64,000 nucleotides of DNA from RACS-047 sp031553855 (lineage in GTDB: Bacteria > Bacillota > Clostridia > Christensenellales > Pumilibacteraceae), in NCBI GenBank assembly GCA_031553855.1, contig JAVBKW010000002.1, positions 1 to 64,000 on the forward strand, read 5' to 3'. The position numbers and the translations under genes are program-made. Positions 33,305 to 42,660 of the stretch are shown piece by piece; position 1 is the stretch's first letter, and every line of letters begins with the position of its first letter. The notes beneath the pieces are model-generated. The model worked only from the letters and a program-made list of their open reading frames with translations. It was not told the DNA's origin and made no database searches.

Positions 33305-36300
33305 GTGAAAAAGAAATTTTTAGTAGCAGTATTTGCAATTTTGTTTGCTGTAAGCGGAATTGCGTTTGCATTAAACTTTGGCACTTTGTCGGCAGCGGCT
33401 TCAACAAGTGTGTCAGGTGGTGGAATCTATACATACACATACAACGGACAAGTGTATGAGAGCGAGATTTCCGAGGAAGATGCGTGGTCAAGCGCAATGC
33501 TTGACCAACTTCAACAAGGGAATATTACTATGCAAGATATCGAGTCGGATTATTCAGTTTTGGGAAGCAGGGACATCATAGAAGACATTCCGCTTTATAT
33601 GCCGATGTCAAGCGGGACAAGCCTTACGGGGCGTGCAGAATGGCAACCAAATGCGACCGCGGCTTATTTGCCTTTGCAAAGAGTAAAGGTTGAGCTTTAT
33701 ATGCATTGGGGCAATTTTGCGCCATTAAAAGTAGACGAAACATATACAACCGATAACGGGAATTATACTTTTGATAACTTTTCACTATGGGAGGAACTCG
33801 CAATCATTGGTTTTGGTCCCGTTTGGGCAGCAGTCTATCAAACCTACTCCGTGCGTATTTATCCCGAAAGTGAAACTTTTAGGGTAGCAAAAGATTGGGC
33901 AGGAGTCACATTGCTTGACGAAGTTCAAAAATGGTCATTAGGTCTTATTCCGAATTTTTTGGCATATTACGTTAGCTCGTCAACTGGTACGTGGTTTTGG
34001 CAGTCTTCGGGAAATTTTGGTACAATGAAAATACCATACTCAACGACAAACGACACGCATAAATCCTTTTATATTTCACAAGCGTTGGTTATGGGACAAA
34101 GATTTGTTCAAGATGTAAGAAGGGTGAATTTGAGCATGTTTGTCACGGCGATGTATCCATTTGTAGACGATGAGGCTTTTTGTTTTGCAGGATTGATGGG
34201 TATTGGCGGCGATAGAGACGGGGACGGAATAGGTGATAGATTTGACGATTGGGAAACAGTTTTGCATGAATATGGACATTTTGTTCAGCACAATGTCGGA
34301 ACAAATGACATTTCTTTAATAGATTATGCACTTTATAACCCAACCCATTTTACAACTAGCGACCATACGGCGTCAACGGCTAATGGCGGAAAAGGCAACA
34401 AGAGTTACGGCATTAGGCTTGCGTGGACAGAGGCATGGGCGACAGCTTTTGCAATGATAACTATTGACCATTACGCAATAGGATACTATGCTTCAGGACA
34501 AACGCTTGTTGCCGCAGGAATACAGAACACAAATGGTGATTTGAATTATTACAGTGCATTCCCAGCTTCAACTTATGGAAGTTTGGAAAACATGAGCGAG
34601 GGGCAAGAGGATGCTATAATCGCATTTTTATGGAACCTTTATAGGCAACCGTTCTTTGGTCAGAATGGTTTTTGGAATACAACCACGATAAGCGGAACAT
34701 ACAGTTTAAGCAATTTAGTCAACACGCTAAACACACAATATTCTGAATGCCGAAGTCAAATCGGCGCACTAATGGGTTCATTCAAAATTGCTCCACAAAT
34801 ACTCACATCTACATATACGCCGGGCTCATCGGCACCGCCGACTATTACATGGCGTGTTAACGGCAGTCAAAACAATCCAAACAACCAGTTCCGAATTGCG
34901 TTCTATAATTTGGATGGAGTACAGAAATATGAAACTGGCAACGTTTCGTTTACATTAACACCTGCTGCTGCACCAAATCAAAATAGACGAGACCTCAACG
35001 TTGCAAGTTATACTTTGACACAACAGGGGTTTAATAATGCGTTATCAAATTTTGTCTCTGGTGAAACAATACATATTGCAGTAAAAGGTTATCGGACAGG
35101 CTCGCCTGTAACCGGTCCCTATTGGTCGGCAACGATTCCTGAGATTCCTGAGTCACTCGCACTTTCACAATTAGTTTTTACATCAATCAATAATGGCAAT
35201 GAGTATTCGGTGACAAACATATTGGATAAGCAATTTACGGGACTTGTTAGAATACCAAGCACATACAACGGCAAGCCGGTAACACAGATTGGAGCCTCCG
35301 CTTTTGCAAATTCTGGAATGTCCCAAATCACAATCCCTGCGAGTGTAGCAGCTATAGGCAGTCACGCTTTTCGCAACTGTACTAATCTTGGCATAGGAGA
35401 AGATGCAATATCTTTTCCTAAAAGTGTAACAAGTATTGGCTCCTTTGCCTTTGTGAATTGCGCTAGAATAAAACGTATTATTTTTTCAAAGGATAGTCAA
35501 CTGCAAAATATCAGTTCGTATGCTTTCTATGGTTGTCGCAGTTTAATAAGCGTAGAGCTTCCAGGATCGCTGACAAGTGTTGGCGCATATGCTTTTTATG
35601 GCGGGTCAGGTATTGAAATTACTTGGCGATATAATCCTGCGCTGGATATAAGTCAGTTTAGTAATTATTTGACGGCAGTTATCATTCCTGAAGATGTTAG
35701 ATACATTGCGGATAACGCGTTCTCCGTCTGTACTAGCTTAGTATCGGTGAGTTTTGAGCTAGGCAGTCAACTGCAAAGAATCGGAGCGTCCGCGTTCAAT
35801 GGCTGCACCAATTTAATAACAAATATTAAAATTCCCGACAGCGTTACGAACATTGAATCTTTTGCATTCTTCGGTTGCAGCGGCTTAACAAGCATTACGC
35901 TGCCCGACGGACTTATTGTTATCGGCGATTCAGCGTTCTACGGTTGCAGCGGGTTGACGAAAATAGTCCTGCCGGCCAGTGTAACTAGCATAGGAGAGCG
36001 GGCGTTTCAAAATTGTAGCGGACTTACAAGTTTTGAACTAAATAGTAACATTACAAGAATCGAAGCTTCGACGTTTTCTAATTGTAGCGGACTTACAAGT
36101 TTTGCGATTCCTGCCGGTATTACTAAAATTGGCATTATGGCGTTCGAGAATTGCACCGCGCTTAAAACAATCAGTATAGAAAGGTCTTCGGAATCGGGCG
36201 GTATTATTTCTCTTGGAGCTTGGTGTTTTAATAATTGCAATTCTTTGAGTACTATTTATGTGCCGGATGCGGCAAGCGTAACGTCATATAAGAACGCGCA

Positions 36301-37006
36301 GAGCTGGCAGGGCTACCAGTCCATAATTAAAGAATATTTTATCGCCACGGAAGAATTATCGTACATATTAATTACGTCGTCGGATTCCTATGAGGTTTAC
36401 GCAGACACACCTTTTTTAAGCGGAGTTGTGTATATACCGGCTTTGTATAACGGAAAGCCTGTGACGGGAATCGCGAACCGTGGGTTTGCGTCTTCCGGTA
36501 TTAGCGGCGTGGTAATTCAGGGCGGAACGGAAGGATTTAAGATAGGGGATAATGCGTTTGAGTTTTGCGATAATTTAGAGTTTATAATACTGACGGAAGG
36601 TACGACGGGAATAATGAGCTATGTATTTTTAGCCTGCGGGAATTTGACCAGCATAGTCATACCGTCCGGCGTGACGGTCATAGATACGTATGCATTCTAT
36701 TGGTGCGGGTGGTTATCTGACGGCTTTACGCTATATGCGGAAACGGAAAGCGCGCCGGCAGGCTGGGGCGGTATATGGGTTTCGTATGAATATCCGATAG
36801 TATGGGGAAGCACGTTGTCGGCAGATAAGACCTATGTAGTGTCTGTAAAAAAGAGCACGGATCATTTGTTTAATTATATTAATGACCCTTATCGAATAGG
36901 CTACACTTTCGGGGGGTGGTCAACGACGCCGGGAGGAACAACCGCTTGCGCCTTAAATTCCGTTCCAGCCGATTCCGTCCTGTACGCAATTTGGATTTTT
37001 AATTAA
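33305..37006 (+). CDS. Secreted metalloprotease-like protein fused to BspA-type LRR and InlB-type repeats
   Basis: A 1,233-residue exported protein starting with GTG and a signal peptide (residues 1-32). Residues about 105-190 resemble a carboxypeptidase-regulatory-like beta domain. HEYGH at 321-325 is a zinc HExxH motif, preceded by a Ca-like GDRDGDGIGD loop and followed by a candidate third ligand Glu 376 in WTEAWA, typical of clan MA metallopeptidases. Residues about 640-1140 are BspA-like LRR_5 repeats (IGASAFANSG, IGSHAFRNCTNL), and the C-terminus is an InlB-type repeat (GYTFGGWSTTPGG). No sortase motif is visible. It likely binds a host or microbial surface and cuts protein there. The 5' two-thirds is AT-rich, while the last 700 bp resembles the host genes. 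Confidence 0.82.
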   Translation: MKKKFLVAVFAILFAVSGIAFALNFGTLSAAASTSVSGGGIYTYTYNGQVYESEISEEDAWSSAMLDQLQQGNITMQDIESDYSVLGSRDIIEDIPLYMPMSSGTSLTGRAEWQPNATAAYLPLQRVKVELYMHWGNFAPLKVDETYTTDNGNYTFDNFSLWEELAIIGFGPVWAAVYQTYSVRIYPESETFRVAKDWAGVTLLDEVQKWSLGLIPNFLAYYVSSSTGTWFWQSSGNFGTMKIPYSTTNDTHKSFYISQALVMGQRFVQDVRRVNLSMFVTAMYPFVDDEAFCFAGLMGIGGDRDGDGIGDRFDDWETVLHEYGHFVQHNVGTNDISLIDYALYNPTHFTTSDHTASTANGGKGNKSYGIRLAWTEAWATAFAMITIDHYAIGYYASGQTLVAAGIQNTNGDLNYYSAFPASTYGSLENMSEGQEDAIIAFLWNLYRQPFFGQNGFWNTTTISGTYSLSNLVNTLNTQYSECRSQIGALMGSFKIAPQILTSTYTPGSSAPPTITWRVNGSQNNPNNQFRIAFYNLDGVQKYETGNVSFTLTPAAAPNQNRRDLNVASYTLTQQGFNNALSNFVSGETIHIAVKGYRTGSPVTGPYWSATIPEIPESLALSQLVFTSINNGNEYSVTNILDKQFTGLVRIPSTYNGKPVTQIGASAFANSGMSQITIPASVAAIGSHAFRNCTNLGIGEDAISFPKSVTSIGSFAFVNCARIKRIIFSKDSQLQNISSYAFYGCRSLISVELPGSLTSVGAYAFYGGSGIEITWRYNPALDISQFSNYLTAVIIPEDVRYIADNAFSVCTSLVSVSFELGSQLQRIGASAFNGCTNLITNIKIPDSVTNIESFAFFGCSGLTSITLPDGLIVIGDSAFYGCSGLTKIVLPASVTSIGERAFQNCSGLTSFELNSNITRIEASTFSNCSGLTSFAIPAGITKIGIMAFENCTALKTISIERSSESGGIISLGAWCFNNCNSLSTIYVPDAASVTSYKNAQSWQGYQSIIKEYFIATEELSYILITSSDSYEVYADTPFLSGVVYIPALYNGKPVTGIANRGFASSGISGVVIQGGTEGFKIGDNAFEFCDNLEFIILTEGTTGIMSYVFLACGNLTSIVIPSGVTVIDTYAFYWCGWLSDGFTLYAETESAPAGWGGIWVSYEYPIVWGSTLSADKTYVVSVKKSTDHLFNYINDPYRIGYTFGGWSTTPGGTTACALNSVPADSVLYAIWIFN

Positions 37007-37163
37007 GGTAATAATGAAATATATCCAGAGTTTCGCTAACTAAAAACAAGCGACTTTACACTACTATAAAGGCTCTTGTGTGATATTTTGCGGTGGCGGA
37101 TGTTTTGATGTTCTAAATTTAATTCATATCGCTTGTAAAAAATGCTTAAATAAGATAAAATAT

Positions 37164-37210
37164 AAAGAGTTGCCTTTGATTTTTAAGGCGGCTCTTTATT
37201 GAATTTTTTT
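37164..37210 (+). terminator. Terminator before the SNF2 gene
   Basis: AAAGAGTTGCCTT pairs with AAGGCGGCTCTTT (G-U pairs included) around an 8-nt loop, followed by ATTGAATTTTTTT. The rest of the 37007-37250 gap holds nothing recognised. Confidence 0.6.
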
Positions 37211-37259
37211 AAGGCGGTGACGCTTTTACGGCAGCATAAATAAGGAGGTTTTGCACCTG

Positions 37260-40200
37260 ATGGCTTATGATTTTGATTCTTTGTATTCCGAAGCTTTCGC
37301 AGGCGTGTTCGCGAGCGCAAAAAAGCGGTTTTACGACAACCGGGTTTTGAGTATTACAAGCGGGGAAGAGTCCGGCAAGTTTGCGGTTCGCGGCAGCGTT
37401 TCGGGCAGGCGCGATTATAAGGCCTCTATAACGTTCGACGAGTCCGGCGGGCTGTACGACTATTCGTGCGACTGCGATTCTTATTCGCTCGCCGACGGCC
37501 CCTGCAAGCATATCGTCGCGCTCGCGCTGGCGTATGAGGATAGGTTTCCCCAATCTGCTCCGGCTGCAAAAAGCACGCTGCGCGAACGCACCGATGCGGC
37601 GGCACTCACGCTAAGCTCGGAGTATTCAAAACGCCGTCATACCCGCTTTTTAGCCTCCGAGGAAGAAAAAGTGCGCCTCGTTCCTATCTTGCAGACGCAG
37701 GATAACGACAGGCTGTCGCTGAGGTTTATGATAGGGCGCAATAAGCTTTACACTCTTAAGGACATTTCAGATTTTGTTTCGGCGGTGCAGTCGCTCGGCT
37801 ACCGGCGTTATGGGGTAGAGCTTGAGCTTGAGCATAATCCTAATAATTTTGACGATAAGTCTAAAGAGCTTATCAGCTTTTTGACGGCGTCTTATATAGA
37901 AAAGACGGAGCTTTCAAAGGACGCGGCGGTTTTGCCCGGAAAGCGCGACGAAATAATGCTTATTGCCAACGACGTGGACGAGTTTATCGCGATGTTTTCG
38001 GGCCGGCTTGTGCAGTTCGACGATAAAAACGTGCGTTCGGGCGTGAGGCTTATCGTTGCGGACTTAAACAGTATCGACTCAAAGCTAGTTGCCGAAAAGG
38101 TGAACGGCGGATTTATACTCACCTCGACTATGCCGCAGTTTTGTACGGTCAACGGCAAAAAATTCAGTTATTATATAACCGACAGCCGTATTTTTACCGT
38201 CAGCAAGGAATACAACAACGTGCTTTCGCCGCTTTTGAAAACGCTGAACATCAATAAAAAGCTGTATATCGCCGATGCGGATATGCCGTTCTTTTATAAT
38301 AACGTCTTAGCCTCCGTCGGCCAGTTTATAACTACGGACGCGGGCGATTTTGACCTTTCCGTATTCGAGGCGGTGCCGTTCAAGGCAAAAATTTTCTTGA
38401 ACGGCGGGGCGGGCGGCAGTATAAAAGCGGCTCTTGAGTGCAGCTACGACGATGAAATAATAAATATTTTTGACGACAGTTATATTTCCGACATAGTGCG
38501 CGACTGGGACGCGGAGCGCGAATTTAAAAATGTCATTTCCAAGTATTTTCCCGCCTATCCCAATTTCGAGCTTTATGACGATTTCGATATCTACAACCTT
38601 ATGAGCGCGGGAGTCAGCGAGCTTTTTAATTTTGCCGACGTATTTTTAGAAGAAAATGTGCGCAAAATGAAGGTGAAGCGTCCGCCCAGAGTGAAAGTGG
38701 GCGTAAGGATAGAGAGCGACCTTTTAAAAATCGATTTGGGCGCGGAGGAATATACTTTCGATGAAATGCGCGAAATCTTAAACGCCTACCGAGAAAAGAA
38801 AAATTATGTGCGACTCTGTGACGGCTCTTTTGTAGACCTTATCGACCCGACTATCCGTTCGCTGTCGGAAATTTTAGAAATAACCGATACGGACAGGCAG
38901 AATTTCACCTTGCCTAAATTCTATGCGCCGTACCTTAATTCTATGCTCAAAGAGGGTTTCTTTTCGCTTGAGCGCGACTCCGGGTTCAAGATGCTGATCA
39001 AAAACCTTTCCGACGTTTCCGACCTCGATATTTCCGTTCCCGAGGAATTAAAGAACGTAATGCGCAATTACCAGAAAACGGGGTTCAGATGGCTTAAAAC
39101 GCTTTCGCAGTACGGTTTCGGCGGGATTTTGGCCGACGATATGGGATTGGGTAAGTCGCTCCAGATAATCGCGCTTATAAAATCGGAAGGCAAGGGCACG
39201 AGTATTATCGTCTGCCCGACGACGCTTATTTTAAACTGGATCAGCGAGTTTGAAAAATTCGCGCCGTCCTTAAAGGTTTTGGCGGTTATGGGCAGCTTTG
39301 AGGAGCGCAAGGCAAAAATAGAGCGCGCAGGTGAATTCGACGTCGTAGTTACAAGCTATGAGCTTATGCGGCGCGACGAGGAATTTTATGCAGGCTACAA
39401 ATTCAATTACGCGGTCGTTGACGAGGCGCAGTATATCAAAAACCCCGAAACGCGCAACGCCCAGTCCGTCAAACGCCTTGCCGCCTCGCACCGTTTTGCT
39501 CTTACGGGAACGCCGGTCGAAAACTCACTTGCCGAGCTTTGGTCGATTTTCGATTTCATTATGCCGCATTACCTATATTCCTACGACAAATTCAAGGATA
39601 AATTCGAGTCGGATATCGTGCGCGGCAGCGACGAAGCCGCCGGAAAGCTCAGAAAACTTGTCGCGCCGTTCATAATGCGCCGATTAAAGTCTACGGTACT
39701 CACAGAGCTTCCGCCTAAAACCGAAACGGAAATCAGCGCGGCGTTCGAGGGCGAGCAGAAAAAGCTGTATTTAGCCAACCTTTCGCTTATTAAAGACAGC
39801 GTGCGCGCCGCGGGCCCGAATGTAAATAAGGTTGTGGTTTTAAGTATGCTCACAAAACTCCGCCAAATCTGCTGCGAGCCGCGTCTGGCCTACCCCGATT
39901 ATGCGGGCAACTCTGCAAAGCTTGAAACGTGTATGGAGCTCTTGACCGAAGCCGTCGCCTCGGGGCATAAGGTGCTGCTGTTTTCGCAGTTCACCTCTAT
40001 GCTCGATATCGTGCGCTCACAATTAGCTGAAAAGGGCATAACCTATTACCTCTTAAAAGGCGACACCCCCAAGCCCGAAAGGATGCGGCTGGTGAACCGT
40101 TTTAATAACAACGAAACTAACGTTTTCCTCATCTCGCTCAAAGCGGGCGGGACGGGGCTAAACCTTACCGGCGCGGACGTAGTCATCCACTACGACCCGT

Positions 40201-40418
40201 GGTGGAACGAATCGGTTATGAATCAGGCCACCGACAGAGCCTACCGTATGGGGCAGGATAAGCCCGTACAGGTGTATAAGCTGATTTTAAAGGACTCTAT
40301 CGAAGAGCGCATTTTAGCCCTGCAAAAAAAGAAAACCGCGCTCGGCTCGCTTGTCGTAGGAAAGACCCAGACGCAGACAAATTTGTCGTATGAGGATATT
40401 TTGGCTATTTTAGAATAA
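37260..40418 (+). CDS. SNF2-family DNA helicase with SWIM zinc finger
   Basis: A 1,052-residue SWI2/SNF2 ATPase. A SWIM zinc finger (CDCDSYSLADGPCKH) lies at about residues 75-95, then a bacterial SNF2-associated region (about 200-590). The ATPase starts near residue 600: DDMGLGKSLQ (Walker A), DEAQYIKNPE (DEAQ box), LTGTPVENSLAELWS, and in the second lobe SLKAGGTGLNLTGADVVIHYDPWWN and QATDRAYRMGQDKPVQVYKL. It would remodel DNA-protein complexes, perhaps in recombination or transcription. I chose ATG 37260; AAGGAGG sits 11 nt upstream, while a TTG at 37251 is too close to it. Confidence 0.92.
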   Translation: MAYDFDSLYSEAFAGVFASAKKRFYDNRVLSITSGEESGKFAVRGSVSGRRDYKASITFDESGGLYDYSCDCDSYSLADGPCKHIVALALAYEDRFPQSAPAAKSTLRERTDAAALTLSSEYSKRRHTRFLASEEEKVRLVPILQTQDNDRLSLRFMIGRNKLYTLKDISDFVSAVQSLGYRRYGVELELEHNPNNFDDKSKELISFLTASYIEKTELSKDAAVLPGKRDEIMLIANDVDEFIAMFSGRLVQFDDKNVRSGVRLIVADLNSIDSKLVAEKVNGGFILTSTMPQFCTVNGKKFSYYITDSRIFTVSKEYNNVLSPLLKTLNINKKLYIADADMPFFYNNVLASVGQFITTDAGDFDLSVFEAVPFKAKIFLNGGAGGSIKAALECSYDDEIINIFDDSYISDIVRDWDAEREFKNVISKYFPAYPNFELYDDFDIYNLMSAGVSELFNFADVFLEENVRKMKVKRPPRVKVGVRIESDLLKIDLGAEEYTFDEMREILNAYREKKNYVRLCDGSFVDLIDPTIRSLSEILEITDTDRQNFTLPKFYAPYLNSMLKEGFFSLERDSGFKMLIKNLSDVSDLDISVPEELKNVMRNYQKTGFRWLKTLSQYGFGGILADDMGLGKSLQIIALIKSEGKGTSIIVCPTTLILNWISEFEKFAPSLKVLAVMGSFEERKAKIERAGEFDVVVTSYELMRRDEEFYAGYKFNYAVVDEAQYIKNPETRNAQSVKRLAASHRFALTGTPVENSLAELWSIFDFIMPHYLYSYDKFKDKFESDIVRGSDEAAGKLRKLVAPFIMRRLKSTVLTELPPKTETEISAAFEGEQKKLYLANLSLIKDSVRAAGPNVNKVVVLSMLTKLRQICCEPRLAYPDYAGNSAKLETCMELLTEAVASGHKVLLFSQFTSMLDIVRSQLAEKGITYYLLKGDTPKPERMRLVNRFNNNETNVFLISLKAGGTGLNLTGADVVIHYDPWWNESVMNQATDRAYRMGQDKPVQVYKLILKDSIEERILALQKKKTALGSLVVGKTQTQTNLSYEDILAILE

Positions 40419-40427
40419 TTATAATAA

Positions 40428-40561
40428 ATGGGTGTCTCAGTAAGGGGTCATATACGGGCTTGAGAGTGTCAAAATGGCTTTAGCCTGAGTACATTAGAGT
40501 ACACTCCTGTCGCCATTTTGCCACCTGTTACCCGTCTCTAACCCCTTCTTGAAACACCCAT
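40428..40561 (+). repeat. Near-palindromic intergenic element S2, copy A
   Basis: The unit opens ATGGGTGT and closes ACACCCAT. Its arms pair over about 29 bp (AAGGGGT against ACCCCTT), an inner stem pairs GTCAAAATGGC with GCCATTTTGCC, and GTAC repeats meet at the centre. It is about 85-90% like 54933-55059, and similarity continues about 35 bp further to AGACAGCCC. It fills most of the 40419-40722 gap, where nothing else is recognised. Confidence 0.8.
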
Positions 40562-40722
40562 AATGGATTTTCGTTAGAACCGTGAGACAGCCCCTTAAGG
40601 TAGCGCGCGATGTCCTTTTTCTTCAAAGAGCGGAGAAAGCGCGCGGACCTGACACATTTATTTAGAGTTTTGCGCGGTTTGGCTTTAAGAGCGCATTTAA
40701 GAGCTTTTATGAAGGTATAAAA

Positions 40723-41676
40723 ATGAAAAAAATATCGAAGGCGGAAGCGGCCAAAACTGCTTTGGATCTGTCGGTCATATTTCTCGGCACATTATTGATG
40801 GCTTTCGGGAACATGGCTTTTTTGAACCCGTATAATATCGTACCGGGCGGATTTACCGGTTTTGCGATAATATTAAATAAGACGGTCATCACTATGATAC
40901 CGCCCGGCGTTATTTCTATTATTTTAAATATTCCGCTGTTCGCCTTTGCGCTCAAAGTGCGCGGACGTTCGTTCGGGTTTATCAGCTTTTACGGTATGCT
41001 TTGCTATTCGGTGCTTATAGACCTTACACCTCTTCTTGAGATAAATATGCACAGCATTACAAATAACGAGCCGCTGCTGGCAACTCTTTACGGCGGAGTG
41101 TTTATGGGCGTGGGCTACGGGCTGATAGTGCGGCGCGGCGGTTCGACCGGCGGAAGCGACACCCTAACGATGATAATCAGTAAGTACAGGCCCGGCATCT
41201 CGTTCGGTTCGATATTGCTGCTGATAGACGGATTTGTTGTCGTTATGTCCGGCGTGGCGTTCAGTATCGCGGGCGGCGGCATAGAGCACGGTATTCCGCC
41301 CGCGCTGTATGCGTTCCTTGTAATTTTCCTCTCGTCCCGCATTGCCGACTACGTTATAGAGGGTAAACGCAGCGCGCGCACTTACTTTATTATCTGCTCC
41401 GAGCCCGCGGCAATGTCGGCGGCAATTTTTACGAAACTTCAAAGGGGCGTCACCGCGCTGAAAGCTAAGGGGATGTACACGAACAGCGATAAAGAGGTTT
41501 TGATGTGCGTAGTCTTAAGGACGCAGAGCGCGGCGCTCAAAAAAATAGTGCTTGAAACCGACCCCAAAGCGTTCGTGGTGGCAGAAAACGTGACCGAAGT
41601 ATTCGGCGAAGGCTTTATGGCGCTCGAAAATAATGTGTCTAAAGCTAAGGAAACGATGAATAAATATTTCGAGTGA
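40723..41676 (+). CDS. YitT family membrane protein
   Basis: A 317-residue protein with five or six N-terminal membrane segments (residues about 15-210) followed by a soluble DUF2179 domain (about 225-305: ARTYFIICSEPAAMSAAI to GVTALKAKGMYTN). NPYNIVPGGFTGFA and RRGGSTGGSDTL are typical YitT motifs. The family is abundant in Firmicutes and has no settled function; transport and control by the cytoplasmic domain are suspected. The start ATG has GAAGG 8-9 nt upstream. It is monocistronic, downstream of the S2 element. Confidence 0.9.
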   Translation: MKKISKAEAAKTALDLSVIFLGTLLMAFGNMAFLNPYNIVPGGFTGFAIILNKTVITMIPPGVISIILNIPLFAFALKVRGRSFGFISFYGMLCYSVLIDLTPLLEINMHSITNNEPLLATLYGGVFMGVGYGLIVRRGGSTGGSDTLTMIISKYRPGISFGSILLLIDGFVVVMSGVAFSIAGGGIEHGIPPALYAFLVIFLSSRIADYVIEGKRSARTYFIICSEPAAMSAAIFTKLQRGVTALKAKGMYTNSDKEVLMCVVLRTQSAALKKIVLETDPKAFVVAENVTEVFGEGFMALENNVSKAKETMNKYFE

Positions 41677-41726
41677 TTTTCCGAAATTCTAATCGTATTT
41701 ATACAGCGTTTCCTTAAAGAATGAAT

Positions 41727-41794
41727 TCTTTTCTAGTTATTCCTCATTTTGACTGCTATTGGTTAAATCCGACGCATAATTTACTAGAAAAGAA
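41727..41794. repeat. Inverted-repeat unit next to S1 copy 3
   Basis: TTCTTTTCTAGT (41727-41738) is repeated inverted at 41783-41794 and again direct at 41899-41910. The middle arm can pair with either neighbour. GACGCATAATTTACTAG here also recurs, inverted and slightly changed, at 52814-52830. Confidence 0.65.
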
Positions 41795-41910
41795 GGCGCG
41801 GCGCAGTGCCGCAACAGTTGGTTTTGACACCGACCGAGCGTATATTTAATACGTGAGAGAGGCGGCAAATCCAAGCGTAGCGGCAATCCGTCGATGAATT
41901 CTTTTCTAGT
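41783..41910 (-). repeat. Structured intergenic element S1, copy 3 (divergent, reverse orientation)
   Basis: A 128-bp unit with perfect 12-bp inverted ends, ACTAGAAAAGAA and TTCTTTTCTAGT, unlike the ends of copies 1 and 2. Read on the minus strand, its core shares AATTCATCG, GCTACGCTTG, CCAACTGTTGC and TGCGCCGCG with those copies in the same order and spacing, and has the same CGTAT/ATACG inner hairpin (41839-41853). The sod stop codon lies inside the end. Confidence 0.7.
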
Positions 41911-42568
41911 TTTCTAGCATAAAATTGAGGCGTTCCCAATTGATTATGTTAAAAAAGTCGTTTATATAGGCGGCGCGGTCGTTGTAGTGCTTGAGATAGT
42001 AGGCGTGTTCCCAAACGTCGAGGTTTAGTAAGGGCTTATAACCTGCTGACAACGGCGTCATCTGGTTGCGCGTGGTGACTATCTTTAAATTGCCGTCGCC
42101 GTCCAAAACAAGGAAGGCGTAGCCGGAGCCGAAAACGGAAAGCGCGGCGCCGGTAAATTCTTTTTTAAAGTTTTCCGCAGAACCAAAGTCTCTGTTTAAA
42201 AGCGACAAAATATTTCCGAACGGCATCTGACGCCTCGGCATCAGCCCGTCGAAGAAAAAGAAGTGATTGTACGCGCCGCCCGCGTTGCGCAGTATGCCGG
42301 TTTTGAGCGGCTCGTCGGCGGTTTGTGCGGCAGCTATCAGCTCTTCAAGCGTCATAGACTGATACTGCGGATATGAAATCAACAGCTTATTAAGGTTATC
42401 TATGTAGGTTTGCAGATGACGGTCGTGATGCAGGCGCATTGTCTTTTCGTCGATGAACGGCTCAAGCGCGTTGTACGAGTACGGGAGCGGATAGTTCTTG
42501 AAAATATAGTTTTGAGTATCCCACGAAACAGCATTATCGTTGTGCAGATAGCTTTTATTAAACATCAT
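41906..42568 (-). CDS. sod: Fe/Mn superoxide dismutase
   Basis: A 220-residue superoxide dismutase. Metal ligands: His in MRLHHDRHLQTYI, His in GGAYNHFFFFDGL, and Asp and His in LDVWEHAYYLKH, the family signature. It removes superoxide during transient oxygen exposure. The N-terminal 30 residues before YPLPYSYNALEPFID are longer than usual. Fe versus Mn use cannot be decided. There is no signal peptide. GAAGAGG lies upstream of the ATG pair. The stop codon lies within the terminal repeat of S1 copy 3, so its mRNA would end in that structured element. Confidence 0.93.
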   Translation of the reverse strand: MMFNKSYLHNDNAVSWDTQNYIFKNYPLPYSYNALEPFIDEKTMRLHHDRHLQTYIDNLNKLLISYPQYQSMTLEELIAAAQTADEPLKTGILRNAGGAYNHFFFFDGLMPRRQMPFGNILSLLNRDFGSAENFKKEFTGAALSVFGSGYAFLVLDGDGNLKIVTTRNQMTPLSAGYKPLLNLDVWEHAYYLKHYNDRAAYINDFFNIINWERLNFMLEN

Positions 42569-42660
42569 ATTGCGTTACCTCTTCCCTATACTATATATGA
42601 AGAAAGAGGGCAAAAGGTACATTTAAAATTTTCAAATTTCTGTCGGAAGGATTTCCGTTT

